From assembly GCA_050084985.1 (NCBI GenBank), contig JBITNC010000001.1, positions 18,538,001 through 18,602,000 on the forward strand: a stretch of DNA of 64,000 nt. Direction: 5' to 3'. The stretch is from Nageia nagi. Taxonomy: Eukaryota > Pinophyta. Both the position numbers and the translations under genes were made by a program. Positions within the stretch are counted from its first letter, which is position 1. Each line of letters opens with the position of its first letter. The notes under the pieces were generated by a model. That model was not told the DNA's origin and did no database searches. It saw only the letters and a program-made list of their open reading frames with translations. Of the stretch, positions 23,790 through 37,799 are shown piece after piece.

Positions 23790-26450
23790 ACAAACAAGAT
23801 AGTAGACATTTGACCCATTCTTTTGACCTTCAACCTATGGATATGATGCTAGGCATCCCCCCTAAAATAATGAGCTCCACCTTGATTAATGGAATGTGGG
23901 TCCTAGTGGGTGAATTATATGGCTCACATTTAGATGTGGATGCTTGCATTAATGGATTTTGGGTAAGTGCAAACCCCAAGGATCAAATGGATATTATAGC
24001 CTTGCCTAGGGGCTTCTTTATGATATGCCTAACAAGGGAATCTAACAAGCAAAAGATTTTGTTTAATGGACCTTGGTTCTTTGGTAAAAGAGGTTTATTT
24101 TAAAAGAAATGAGATAAAGACTTGAACCTTCATCTCCAAAGGATAAACACCGCCCCTTTATGGGTGAGGCTCTCAAGTCTATTGATTCATCTATGGCATG
24201 AAGATGTGATTATGGGAATCGTGGGATATATTAGTACCTTCATAGTTATGGATAATGCTACTTTGAACCAATTAAGAATGGTGTTTGTTAGGATTAGTGT
24301 TGAAGTTGACCTAGAAACAACTCTTCCAAGCTCCATTGAGTTAGGTTTAGAGTTGTGTACTTGGACCCAATTGATTGAATATGAAAATAAACCAATATTT
24401 TATTTTAAATGCATCATAGTAGGGCATTTTTCCTTAATATGTTCCAAGGAGTGTCATGATGAGGCTAGAGCTATAAGGAAGGTTTTACCCAAAAAAAAAA
24501 AGTGGAAACAAAAGGAGCCTCTAGATAAAGGAAAATGAATTTCTTTCTCAAATGGACCTTTAGACCAAGGTTTCAAGCATCTTAATGAAGAGTTCCATTT
24601 TGAATCAGTAATTCCAAGGGAAAGATGGAACATTAAGGAAATATATATTAAACGATGAAGGTAATTGGGGATTCCCGCTTACAAATTCCTTTGCTCATTT
24701 AGTGAGGGAAGAAGAAGATGAAGGGGACTGGAGTAACTTGAATGAATGAGAATGGATTCTAACTTTGGAGGAGTAACTTGAATGAATGAGAATGGCCTTG
24801 ATTTAAAGCAAGATTAATAAAGTCTTAATCTTGAAAGAAGGGTTTTCATTTTTTGAGATGCACTTTTGACAATTATTTATAAGATTGGATTAGATCATAG
24901 TCCTTTAAATTTGATTATTGAAGAGGATAGAAGAATCTTTATGATGCCATATCAGTTTGCATCAAAGTGACTATCTAATTAGAACCTTGAACCCCTTATA
25001 TAAAGTTGGTGGATCAAAGATTTTAGGGGATCAAGGATCTCACAAGTAGCTAATAAACTCTACCATGTAAAAGAAAACCTAAACAATTGGAACAAAGAAG
25101 TCTTTGACAATATTTTTGTAAAGAAAATATGAATGAAACAACAATTAAAAGACATTGAGCTAAAAACAAATAGAGGTTGATTCACCATGGAAAAAAAATA
25201 ACAAGAAAAGGTAATCCTAGCTAATTATCATATTTTGATTTCTTGTGAAGAGACTTTTGAGATAGAGATCAATATAAAATTGGTTAAAAGAAGAGGATTG
25301 AAATACCAATTTTTTCCATAGGATTATTGTGAAACATATGAGTTATAATAAGATTAAATAAGTCAAATGGATCTATTATGGATGATAGCCTTCAGATCTA
25401 AGCAAAAGTTGTTTCCTTCTCCAAAATTTGATGGGGGTAGAAGACTATGGGAATGAGAGGGCAACAAATGAACTTCTTGATCATATTCCTCCTCTGATTA
25501 TGGATAAAATGAACTCTTATTTTATGATACCATTTAAGGAGGAAGAAATGAAGGAGGTGGTTTTCTTAATGAAATGAAAGAAATATTCAAGTCTAGATGG
25601 GTTTCCAACTTTTTTTTTCATTGATTATGGCATATTATGGGTAGAGATATAGTGGCTATTGTTCATGAGGTTAAATCCATTATATTTGTTCTAAGATATG
25701 TTAACTCAACATTTATTGCACTTATTCCAAAGATTCTAGGATCTCAAAACTTGAAGGACTTTTATTCAATAAGTTTATGTAACATAATTTATAAATTTAT
25801 TTTTAAATCTTTAGCTAATCACATCAAGGTGATTTTACCCTTTATTATCAATCCATATCATGGGGCTTTGTTGCAAGTCAGCAAATTTTGGATGGTATTA
25901 TTTGTATCTATGAGGTCATGCATTCTTTAGAAAAAAAAGTAATTGAGTTGGGCTTCTTCTTAAACTAGATAGGAATAAGGCCTATGATCGTGTTTCTTGG
26001 GACTTCCTGATAAAGATTGTGGGAAAGTTTATTTTTTATGAAAAAGGAGGAATTTGATCAATATATGTATCTTTATAAAAAAATTCAATCCTCATCAATG
26101 GATCTCCGAAAATCTATTTCATAAGTTGTAGTGGGTTAAGGCAAGGTTATACTTTATCCCCTCATCTCTTTATTATCTTAACAAAAGCTTTGGGGAGAAT
26201 TATTGTTTCACCCACTACTTCAAGGGAAATATCCAAAATATGACTTAGTTATGTCTTTGAATCCAATATCATACCAACCATTCATAGATGAAATAATCAT
26301 AATCTCAAGATCTTTGGTAGGGAAATCAATAATAATCAAGAATATTATGAGGACCTATGAGATGGTTGCAATTCAAAAGCTAAATTTCTCAATGAGTAAG
26401 AAAATTTTTAAATAGACCTCAAGGAAAGATTGCCAAAATATTTGGGTGCG
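23790..26450 (+). pseudogene. L1-like non-LTR retrotransposon (LINE) relic without endonuclease
   Basis: The ORF1 part (23810-24538) is a DUF4283-type RNA-binding gag-like segment (LINGMWVLVGELYGSHLDVD, KQKILFNGPWFF, APLWVRLSSLLIHLW). It is followed by a degenerate knuckle (FKCIIVGHFSLICSK) and a lysine-rich end. The ORF2 part resumes at about 24960 with NWLKEED-NTNFFHR and KPNK-like GFPTFFF. The RT pieces are ALIPKILGSQNLKDFYSISL, CNIIYKFIFKSLANHIK and a KAYDRVSW-like NKAYDRVSWDFL. Stops and frameshifts are frequent. The stretch between ORF1 and this point (about 420 bases) is too short to hold the apurinic endonuclease domain. Confidence 0.82.
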
Positions 26451-26539
26451 AACTAGTAGACGTGACTTCTTCATATTTATAAATGTCTTTATTCACAAGA
26501 AAAATGAAGAAATATTTATGGAAACTAGTTATTGAATAA

Positions 26540-29165
26540 ATTATAGAGAAAACATTAACGGTGAATATTTGTACTTGTACAAAAATTAACCTTTATGAAA
26601 ATTTCATTCGGCTATTTTGGTGGACTTGCCTTTCTATCTATTAGCCAAAATTTTATAGAAAAAATAAGGAAAAATCTACTTTAACCAAATTCATGAAATT
26701 AACTATAATATTATAGCCATTTTTTTAAAATGCAGGATTTGGCTTGTTTAGCCTAGAAATTATAATTGGTATCATTTATTCCAACATAATCACCTCTTAT
26801 TACCCCACATATAAACTAAATGTATTGTGAGATATGATACTCTGACAAGCCACTCAATCTAAAGCTAATGAGGTGCATGATTTAGTTTTGAAGAAAATAT
26901 TTTAGAACTTTGGATAATCTAATCAGGAATCTCCATCACAATGATAGAAATACAAGGTATGCAAAGTTGTGAAATAATCTAGTTTTAAATTTTCTATTTT
27001 TTGCTATGTCAATCAAACCATATCAATCTAGCCATGTCCATAAAGCCCTATTGATCAGACCTTGTCATCCCATTCTACATTAGATGCAGAACATTTTCCT
27101 GATACATATATCTTGTTATTCATATCTTTCACTAATGAACTTATAATAATAATAATAACTTCAACTTGATTATCAAATAAACGATCCTTCTCAACCATGA
27201 ATCTTTGGACTACAAAAGCTTTATGAGAATAATCAAGCCTTGTTAATAATGCCTTATCGATAAAACATTATTGTTCCATTTTGTATAAGATGTATAACAT
27301 TGGTTTGATACATGGTTATCTTGCTATTCATGTCTTTCACTAATGAACTTGTAACAATAATAACTTCAACTTGATTATCAAATAAACCATCCTTCTCAAC
27401 CTCATATTTTTAGATTGGAAAAGATTTATGACAATACTCAATCCCTATTAATAATGCCTTATTGATAAAATATTATAATCCCATTATGCATAAGATGTAG
27501 AACATTGGCTTGATATATATCAATCTTGCTACTCATGTCTTTCACTAATGAACTTGTAGTTCAATAATGACATCCACTTGATTATCAATTAAATCATCCT
27601 TCTCAACCTTGTATATTTGGACTAGAATAACTTTGTGATAATAATCAAGCCATATCGATATTGCCTTGTTAATAAAACCATGTCAATCAAACCTTATTAG
27701 GAAAAATATTAATGATGAATATTTGTACTTGTACAAAAATTGACCATTTTGAAATTTTCATTTGGCTATTTTGGTGGACCTGCCTCTCTATCTATTAGCC
27801 AAAATTTTATAGAAAAAAGTGGGAAAAAATGTACTTTAGCCAAAGTTGTGAAATTAACTATAATACTATAGCCATTTTTAAAATGTGGGATCTCACCCTT
27901 TTAGCTAGAAATTATAATTGATGTTATTTATTTCAACCTAATCACCTCTTATTACCCCATATATAAACTAAATATGTTGTGAGATATGATACTTCGATAA
28001 GCCACTCGATCTAAAGGTAGTGAGGTGCACAATTTAGTTTTGAAGAAAATAAATTAGAACTTTGGATAATCTAATCGAGAATCTCCATCAAAATGATAGA
28101 AACACAACGTATACAAATATGCAAAATAATCTAGTTTCAATTTTTTTAATTTCTACCATGTCGAGCTAGCCATGTCAATCTAGCCATATCGATCAAGCCA
28201 TGTCGATCAATCCATGTTGACCAAGCCATGTCATCAGACCTTATCGATTAAAATATGTTAATCAAGCCCTATTTATTAGACCTTATTGATCAGACCTTGT
28301 TGATCACATCTTATCGATCAAACCTTGTTGATCATGCCTTGTTGATCACACCTTGTTGTCCCATTCTGCATAAGATGTAGAACATTTTCCTAATACATAT
28401 CTTGATATTCATGTCTTTCACTAATGAACTTGTAGCAATAATAACTTCAACTTGATTATCAAATAAAATATTCTTCTCAACCATGTATCTTTTGTACTAG
28501 AAAAGCTTTGTAACAATAATCAAGCCCTATCAATAATGCCTTATCGATAAAACCTTGTCATCCCATTTTGCATAAGATGTAGAACATTGGCCTAATACAT
28601 ATTTGTCTTGATATTCATGTATTTTATTAATGAACTTGTAACAATAATAACCTCCACTATATTATCAAATAAATTATCCTTCTCAACCCTATATCTTTGG
28701 ATTGGAAAAGCTTTGTGATAATATTCAAGTACTATCAATAATGCCTTATCGATAAAACCTTGTCATCCCATTCTGCATAAGATTATGAACACTGGCTTGA
28801 TACATATTTTTCTTGTTATTCATGTCTTTCACTAATGAACTTGTAATAATAATAACCTCCACTATATTATCAAATAAATTATCCTTCTTAACCCTATATC
28901 TTTAGTCTGGAACAACTTTGTGATAATAATCATGCCCTATCAATATTGCCTTGTCTATCAAACCATGTTGATCAAGCCTTCTTATCCCATTCTCCATAAG
29001 ATGTAGAACGTTGTCCTGATACATATTTATCTTGCTATTCATGTCTTTCACTAATGAACTTATGATAATAATAACCTCAACTTGATTATCAAATAAACAA
29101 TCCTTATCAACCTTGTACCTTTGGACTGGAAAAGCTTTGTTATAATAATCAACCTTTGTGATAAG
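26540..29165. repeat. Higher-order tandem repeat: ~203-bp units inside a ~1.15-kb duplication
   Basis: A unit containing CATAAGATGTAGAAC, TCTTTCACTAATGAACTTGT, TTGATTATCAAATAAA and TTGTCATCCCATT recurs at about 27072, 27277, 27480, then 28353, 28553, 28756 and 28986 (spacing 200-230 bases). The two blocks are each preceded by related sequence (GGCTATTTTGGTGGAC at 26611 and 27756), so a block of about 1.15 kb was itself duplicated. Between them, at 28150-28345, is a degenerate short repeat of the type ATCAAGCCATGTCG. There is no coding potential. Confidence 0.85.
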
Positions 29166-29348
29166 TAAATTACTCTCTTTCTATTGCAAGAGATATTATA
29201 GGTTATATTAATGCACCTCAATCTAATAAGAGACAAAGAGTATTGGGTTGTATTTTAATAAAAATTTTGATATCAAAGATACCAATTTTTATTGTAAACT
29301 TATCTAATTTTTTTTATAATTTTCATCATTGTTTATTAATTACGATAA

Positions 29349-31950
29349 ATGGATGCAAGGACATCATTAGAAAATGCAAAAGATATGCCACCACTCCAGG
29401 ATGACATTGACGTTGAGGAGGTAATAGATAATAATGATGAAATGGAAAATGATATTCTACTTATAGTATATCACAAAATAGAATACACTATGAAAATGCT
29501 TCAAATAAAGAGTCCACTAATGCTTCAAATAGTACGCGAGATACACAAAATACTGAGAATAGATATACATTGAAAGATGCTTCATAAAAATAAAAAAGGA
29601 AGTACTTGAAGAGGATGACTCCAAGCAAATGGACATTTGGAAGGACTTTTCATCTTGATTGGGCATCAACATATCCAATGATTAAATTAATAGAGTCAAA
29701 AACCTTTGGTAAATAGCCAACTGAATGTATACGCAAATCTTGCAGTTGGAAAATGTGTAAGGATCATAAACCTTAACTCATGCTAGACACAATTCAAAAA
29801 CATTGTGGGAAAATTTACATGACAAAAATGGTAGATGGAAAGAAGGTTACATAAATAAGGAAGAATACTAAAGCAAATTGCATGCATCTGAGATATGAAA
29901 AGGAGTGTAAAGAATTTCTTAAACATCAATCAATTATAGCCAAGAAAGGAGGTACGCTTAAATCTAAATTTGAAAAATAAATGCAAGTAACAATGTTAGC
30001 AAAGTTTATTTAGTTTTCTTTAATCTTCCACATTTTAAAACATGGTAAATTGATGTGTGACTTTGTTCATTTCAAAGAATTGTATTCATTTATTAATATG
30101 TCAAACTTTCCCAACAACCATTGGTCTGAAGGTAGTGCTTGGAAAATGGTAAATGCCTTGCCATAGTTGAGGTAGAAGATTTAAAAGAGAAAGTTAAATG
30201 AGCATAGTTTATCTCTATTTCTATAGACGAGGTGATAGTTATTTACAATACATATTGGCTTTGTATATATTTATACACTATTGAAAATTATTTGCATGAA
30301 CCTCATCTATTTGCAATCCACAAAATGGTGAAGAGTTGTAATTCTAAAAAACGTTTTGAACTAGTTGTATCAAGTTTGAAAGATAAGCTAGAATGGATGA
30401 TCATGCAATTGCAATAAAGTTAATATGTGTTGGAGTAGATGGAGAAGTTGTGATGTAAGGATACAAAAGTGGTCTTTATGTTCATCTTTAGACTCAATTT
30501 GAACCATATATGATACATATACATTGCATGGCTCATAGAATGAACCTTGCTTGCAAAATCATTAAGAAATTCGATTATGTTGTAAAAGTTGAGGACCTTG
30601 TAGATGAAATACACTCTTATTTTTATTGTAGTCCAAAAAGGTTTTTAGAGTTTCAAGAATTTGTAGAAGGAATATCCCAAGGTTAGAAGTTACTTAGAAA
30701 TATGATACAAGATGGATATCCTTATATGAACTTATTCATAGAGTATTTCAAGAGTATCCATCTTTAATAGGTTTAATGTAGATACATTGATTAGATGTTG
30801 ATAAGGTGAAGGATTTGTTAACACATTTGACATATTTGGAGATATTTCTCACATTGTGTGGTATTCTTCCACTATTGGATCAAATACATACTTTGATGAA
30901 ACATGCACAAGAAAGATCAATATATATTTCTGACTTCATAAGTTTGAGGAAACATGTTTGTCTTATGTTGGATAATTTTTATCTTTCCAATGATGAATCC
31001 TTTAAATGATTAAAATTTGAAATTTGGTCAATTATTATATATATTAAGAATCCTCAAAATTTTTTGAAGTTTGAATTGTTTGATAACTTATATATATCAC
31101 TTCGTGAAATTGAGATAAAATTGAAGGTTTGTAATTTCAAATAAGATATTTTAGGTGGTAATATTCAAGAAGTACCAATGAGTAGGTTATTATTTGAAAA
31201 TGCTATATCTAGTACAATGCTAAAGTTGCATAAAATTGGTTAAACTTCAAAAAGTGAAATACACAAACATTTTCAAAGAGATGAGTTACTTGAGGCCATG
31301 GTTGTCGTAAACCCTAGTTTTTGGTATGCACCTCTAGGACAAAGAGAAAATTATATAAAATCTTCATATCAAAAAAAGTATGGTTACATTGGTGAAGCAT
31401 TTTTGTAAACCTTATCAAGTAAATAACATTAACATTTAAAGCATTTTAAATGGTGATCATATAAAGTATCAATCTTCAACTTTTGCATTGACAATGATAG
31501 AGCAATTTAAGGTAATGCCTAACCATGCAAAATATGGTGCAATAGAAAAACTTTGGAGGAAACTTGATATAAGTAATATCTTGCATGATAAAATTAGTGA
31601 GTACTTTTTAGTAACAAAATTGTGTGAGACTATGATCTTAGTTTCCATGGAGGATGAAAGGGTTTTTAGTGTAGTTAGTTTTATCAAATCTGCCCTTCTA
31701 ATAGGTTGGATAAAAATTTGAAAAATTGTATAAGATTATGTGTTTCAAGTTATAAAGTGGAAGAGTTTCCGTATGAAAGGGTTTGCATAATATGTGATAG
31801 TCTTACAAACATAAGATGTTTGACTAAAATTACATCAAATTCTAATAGAAACATTGTAGAGGAATAGTCACAGGAGCAAGATAGGATTGCTAATGGTGTT
31901 AGCCAAGATAAGCATGAATTTTAGGAAATAATAAATCTTCATTTTTAAGA
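29349..31950 (+). pseudogene. hAT-like transposase relic
   Basis: Plus-strand pieces in shifting frames resemble the long plant hAT/BED-type transposases. There is an N-terminal acidic segment (29349-29573). A WTFGRTFHLDWASTYPMIKL segment precedes a Cys/His stretch near 29740. The conserved HCMAHRMNLACKIIKKF lies near 30520. At 31590-31730 the C-terminal dimerisation region reads LVSMEDERVFSVVSFIKSAL. Many stops interrupt it. Terminal inverted repeats and a target duplication were not located. Confidence 0.68.
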
Positions 31951-32289
31951 TGCAATTCCTTTTTTAATTTGATATTTTTATCAAGTAACAAGTTCCATTA
32001 GTTTAAAGTTGATTATGATTTACCTTATATCATTTATATCTAATATCTTGTATAATAGAACTTGAATTTGCTCTATATTGTACTATAACTCAAACATATT
32101 ATTATTAATTTTATTATTTTTTTTGTATATTTCAAATTATTATTTAATCAAATTATTGTTAAATATTTTTATTAATTAATCAAGTTATAGATTCATTGTT
32201 AATTATCTCAATGAATTAGAAAATACTTTTTATCCAAAGGATTTAGCCTAATTTTTATCCCAAAGTAATATCTACAATTTTTTTATGGG

Positions 32290-32960
32290 AAAACATAGAA
32301 AAATAGGCATCTTTACTAAAGTGAGCTTTTCAATAATTCATAATAAGCATGTAATAACATTCAAAAAATAGAGTAGAAAGCATAATTTTGCTATGAGAAA
32401 ATATTTATTTATAACTGAGCAACTAAAATATTTGTATTCTCTCAATACAGTAATTCAACAATTAACATAGAAAAATAAGTATCTTTCCTAAAGTGAGATT
32501 TTCAATAATTCATAATAAGCATGTAATAAGATTTGAACAATAGAGTAGAAAGCACAATTTTGTAATGGAAAAATATTTCAAACACTTATAACTGAGCAAC
32601 TAGAATATTTGTATTCTCTATATACAGTAATTCAATAATTAACATAGAAAAGTAATCATGTTTCTTAAAGTGAGCTTTGCAACAATTCATAATAAGCATA
32701 TCATAAAATTTAAAAAATAAAGTTAAAAACATAATTTTGCTATGGGAAAATATTTTAGACATTTATAATTGAGTAACTAGAATATTTGTCTTCTCTCAAT
32801 ACAAGAATTCAACAATTAACATAGAAAACTAAGCATCTTTCCTAAAGTGAGCTTTTCAATAATTCATAATAAGTATGTCATAACATTCAAAAAATAGAGT
32901 AAAAATCACAATTAACATAACATAATAAGTATATCATAACATTCAAGAGAGTAACTAAAA
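32290..32960. repeat. ~176-bp tandem repeat array, about 3.7 copies
   Basis: Each unit begins AACATAGAAAA(A/G)TAA and holds AAAGTGAGCTTTTCAA, AATTCATAATAAGCATGT, AATAGAGTAGAAAGCA and TTGTATTCTCTCAATAC. Starts lie at about 32290, 32464, 32640 and 32817. The copies differ by scattered substitutions. It lies in AT-rich sequence just after the hAT-like relic. Confidence 0.88.
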
Positions 32961-35900
32961 AATAAATATCATTACATTCAAACAACATAATCAAAAGTAG
33001 TTCACATCAACCCAACGAACTCCCGAGTCCTAAGAAAACAACCACAATGTCTTAAGAAGTTTCGCCAATATGCATTTCATCACTAACAATAAAAGGATTT
33101 CAAGGGATAATAGTAGGTTCACTAGCAACAAGATCACTAACACTAGGAATACCTATAACACTAGGAGCAACAATAAGATCACCAATAGCAGGAACATCAA
33201 AAACTTATTCAAATTATTATTGATCCACACAATCATGAGCAGCTAATTCTAATCTTCTATTTTTAATATTTGTTGTAAGTTTAAATTCATTTGGTTCCTT
33301 TAACATTTCTTTTGATTCAGCTACCTATTATTTCAAAATATCCTCCACTTCCAATCCTTGATCTTCCATAAACTTTCAAAGGACCTTCTTCTGCTTTCTC
33401 AATTTGTTCTTCTTTTTCTTCAAATCTTTAGCTCCAACTAAACTTTTGTTTGCATAATCTCTATAAATGATGGAAAGTCTCATTGAAGAATTTAAAATTT
33501 CATATTTTGCCTACAAATTAAGTCAAAAACATAATTTACTATGTACAGTATAAACCTATAATTTGGAAAAAAAATGCATAAAATTAATATCATATACCTA
33601 TGTGACCTCCAACTCAATTCAAGCAATTTCAATCTCAATATGATCCTATCTCTATTTGTTATAATACGTGAATGTATTGATATTCAAATTTTTAAGATGA
33701 TTTAAAATCACCTTCAATACATGATCATCATATGGGGACTGAGTTCTCACAGTACCCACTTGTGCAACATTTAAAAGAGAGTCAAATATTTTAGGTTTTG
33801 TCTCCAACTTCAAAAATATTTCTTCATGTTGTGTTTGTTGTTCTGATCGCACTTTAATCTCCTTTATCATTATCTTATCCTGAAACTCCCAATCCCGAAA
33901 AATCTTGTAAGTGCTTATGAAATTTCTCAAAATCACCTTTGACTTCCTTTGCTTATGAATTTTGGATTGGAAAATATAGAGCCTCAAGCATAGTATTTGT
34001 AACTTATGCTATTGTTGTAGGATGTGATACCATTTGGGCTACAAACTCTTTAGGATTGAATGCCATCATGACTTTGTCATTATTAGTCCTCTTCAAATAC
34101 TTTTAACTTGGACAACCCCAAAGTACTAGAAAGTTGTATCATATCAATAGGAAACAAGGGAAAGAGTTTCTCTTTGTTCCTATTTGAAATAGACAAGATA
34201 TGTGGTTTGTCTAACTCAATTGTTCTAGCACTCTGAGGAGGAGGTCACAGATGTGATGACAAAGGTGATTGATGTTGTTGAGCTAGTCAAGGAAGCTAAG
34301 TTGATCAAGGTTCCTCCAATATAGGAATATGCTTTCCTCTTCCAAGTGATAACATATGAGGAGCTCCAAATAAAGGAGAACCATAATAAATCACAATAAA
34401 TAAAAAAATTAATAAAAAAAAATTGAAAATAAATTCCTATGAGTTGATGTTGCGAGCTTGTTGTTTCAACCATGATCTACAAATATATATCAAAAATATT
34501 AGTTTAACATCATTTGATAGAAATTAACACATTCAAAAATATAGATTTTATCAAATATTTAAAACCTACTTTGAGTTTGAGTCTTCAAGGGGATTGTAGG
34601 CTCTTGCAATTGACCAATCATCTTAGTCTTTTATTTTTTTGTGGGCAGAGTGGGTGTTTGATATTCTTCATCATCTAAATTAGTATCATTCCATAATGTT
34701 TGAACTGTAGTCTCTTATTGAGCCTCTATATCTTCTTATTCTTCAAACAAATTTAACATTTTCCCTGCTTGACATTACTTGTTCAAGCGAGCTACATTTT
34801 CCTACATAACAGAAAAACTTAAACTTATTAGAATAAAAATAATCACATATATTTTAAAAATTATCTAAGTCATTAATTTTACCTTAATTTCACATAGAAT
34901 CATTGAATATTGCATAATTAAAGAAGCATTGTATGTTGGTGGTTGAATAAATAAATCATCTTTGATCTTAAATAAACTTTCATAATACAAAGTTAATAAT
35001 AGTTCCCTCCAAAGAAATAAAAGTCTTTTGGACTAATTCTTATTACTTTCAACTAAAGCTTAAGCCTCTAGTATATGTGGCTACACTAGTTGGATTTTTT
35101 ACCCAAAAATATTTGGCCCATGTAGTGAACACCCCAAATAGGCATATCTATGAACCTTCCTTGCATGATAAGATGACCTACAAAGAATTCCATCACTGCT
35201 TGGAAAAATTCATTTTGAATAGTGTGGACTTTCCTTCCCTTGTTGTATTTATCCAAACTACTTGAAAAAAATACATACATGGCTTAAAAAATAAACATAC
35301 TGAAAAATATAATTCAAAATACTTGAAAAACTATAAAAACATTTCTAGTTTTACCTTATTTAGAAGTTGTTAATGATATAGTGCTATTCATATCAATATC
35401 AAACTTAGTATTTAAAATTTTCAATTCTTTTGTAGTGAAGTCTCTAAGAATTCAGCCTTGTGTCTGAACAGGTTCACCATCATGTGGTAGATGAGTGAGG
35501 CATTGAATATCCTTTGGTTTGATAGAAAATGAAAAATTCTACCCATCCTAAGATTTGAAATGGAATTAGAGTACATCATTGTAGGATTCTAATATTTGAT
35601 CCATTAAATGACTTTCTAACCTGAGAATAGGCATAAATATGAGGTTAATAATACCAACATTGGTCATCCATGCATAAGGATATGGACTATCCTTCCAATG
35701 AAGTAACCTCTATTAGTTGAGACAAAAGAAAGTTAGATTCTATAAGATTTTAGATTTTGTCCATAGAATGGCAAATAGGGCCATGAGTAGAATGTTGGGA
35801 CTAAAAGTAGGAGAGCAAAAATGATAGAAAATGACTATTGGGACTAAATTTAGAAGGTGAAAATCAAATAAATTATTGAAAAAAGCTATTTATAAACATA

Positions 35901-36000
35901 TCAATTATTGGAAGACATGCTTCAAACATACGAAGCATTTGAGTGAGAGTTGGCCATGCATCAAGCATCAAACATATCTCACTAATGACAAGCATGAGAA
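32961..36000. other. Unrecognised sequence with broken minus-strand frames
   Basis: Minus-strand frames of 60-111 codons (33652-33987, 34225-34473, 35086-35280) and neighbouring pieces such as AFNPKEFVAQMVSHPTT near 34060 and MQGRFIDMPIWGVHYMGQIF near 35120-35180 look like remnants of one long protein-coding region read leftward. I do not recognise the family. Their density and common orientation suggest a decayed transposon gene. It is not supported as a living gene. Confidence 0.4.
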
Positions 36001-36009
36001 TTTAATGCA

Positions 36010-36440
36010 GGTAGGTGGTAGCATGTATTAAAAAAATAACATGGCTTGAACACCATGGGACCAATGCCATGGCTTCAATAATGTGGAGCCAATGATAAGG
36101 CTAAATGATAAAATATAAATAACATGGCATAAATGATATGGTTTAAACAACATAGCATGAATGACATGGATTAAGCAACATAACATAAATGACATGACAT
36201 GATCGATGAGACTTAAATGACATAGCATAAGCGACATGGTTTAAGCAACATGTCTTAAGCAAAATGACTTAAGAAACATGACTTAAGCAACATGGCTTAA
36301 GCAAAATGGATTAGATGATATGAGATTAGCAACATGGTCTAGGCAGCATGATTTTATTGACCTGATCTTATCATCATGCCTCCAATGATAAGACTTGGGT
36401 GCGTGGAACCAATGACATGACTTTCCCGATAAGGATTTCC
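36010..36440. repeat. Degenerate short repeats of the CATGGCTTAAGCAA type
   Basis: The stretch consists of loosely repeated 15-20 base units around ACATGGCTTAAGCAA and AATGACATGG, such as those at 36233-36300. Period and sequence drift, so this is an old, imperfect minisatellite. The minus-strand frame across it is a product of the repeat. Confidence 0.7.
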
Positions 36441-37790
36441 CAACATGGCTTGCTTGACCTAGCTTGAATGATATGGCCTTCCCTACCTGAACTAATGATC
36501 ATTTCATATCATTTTCCTATCTTGTCAAATGTCTAATCTCTACATGCCAAATATCTTGTCTACTCATATAGGCCTGCATGCTTGCCACCTATCCCATATT
36601 ATCATACATTTAAATGCATGGATATTTTCCACTTGTTGAATTTGGAATAACTAATCACATGTGCTAATATTCTATAAATAGCACTTTGTATTCATCATTC
36701 TCAACAATATTTCTACACATCACTTTCATCTAAATCCCTTCCATTTTTTAAAAATCTTTTATGAAATTCCTTTTAACCTACTAGGGTGCCTCATTATAAT
36801 CTTCTATGGTGTGTTTAAGTGGTGTACATAATGCACTTGAATTCACTACAACTTTTTAGTGCATTTACAAATAGTGAATCTAATTATTCTCAAATTTGAA
36901 GGTAATGCAACATACAACATTACGTCTAATTCATCGTAGTCATAGTTGAGGCAGATTGAAGAGGATGGAGACTACCATAGGGTATAAAAATATTTTTCAG
37001 ACTTCATTATAAAATCTAGGAAATTCTCTACACTCTTGTAGAAGTAATGTTGTATTATTGCATTATCTTCAAGTGTGCATTTTTCATTTTTTGAAATACT
37101 ATTTCAAACATTATTAATTTTAATTTTTTGCGATATGGGCTTTAATCCTTTTTATATTTAAATTATATATATATATAATATTAATTTTAATTATTATACA
37201 AATGATGAATTATTTTGAAACACTATTTATAAATAACTACTGCTACTTCCCTGCTATATGTGTGGAACCTCAACTTTGTGAAGACCAAAGTTGGAAACTA
37301 TGGACTATCGCAGCTTCACAGAGATGGATTTAGGCATAGTGGGAGATTGTAGTAACTTCTGAATGAGCCAAGTGGTGTTAATGCTTTCCCAACACTGCTT
37401 TAAATGATGTTGAAGTTTTTCCAACTCTTTGAATGATGTCTTCAAAGTTGAATATAGAATTTCTTTAGTTCTTCCATGGATTGCTCAAAATAAGGAGCAG
37501 TTTCAAAGTACCATTTATATCATATTTCTTGGTCAATTTGAATACATAGTGATAGTATCCATAATTCCAATATACATTATAAATAATTATATTAATAAAA
37601 AATATATTTTAATTATTATATTAGGCTATAATTTCCTCATTTTTTAATTTGAAATTAGCCTTTCATAGCCATGTTTTCGTGGTTTCATAAGATATATTTC
37701 TAAATAAAATAAACATGTGTTGTTCCATTTAGCCTAATTTTCTACAAGGTAGGATCATTTTTCACCACAAATTTATAATTTTTTTTTCAT
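36441..37790. other. No gene seen between the minisatellite and the gypsy relic
   Basis: AT-rich, with a TA run at 37166-37184. A possible TATA-type sequence (TCTATAAATAG at about 36671) could belong to an old LTR, but no partner copy was found in the window. Confidence 0.4.
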
Positions 37791-37799
37791 GGAGTTTTG

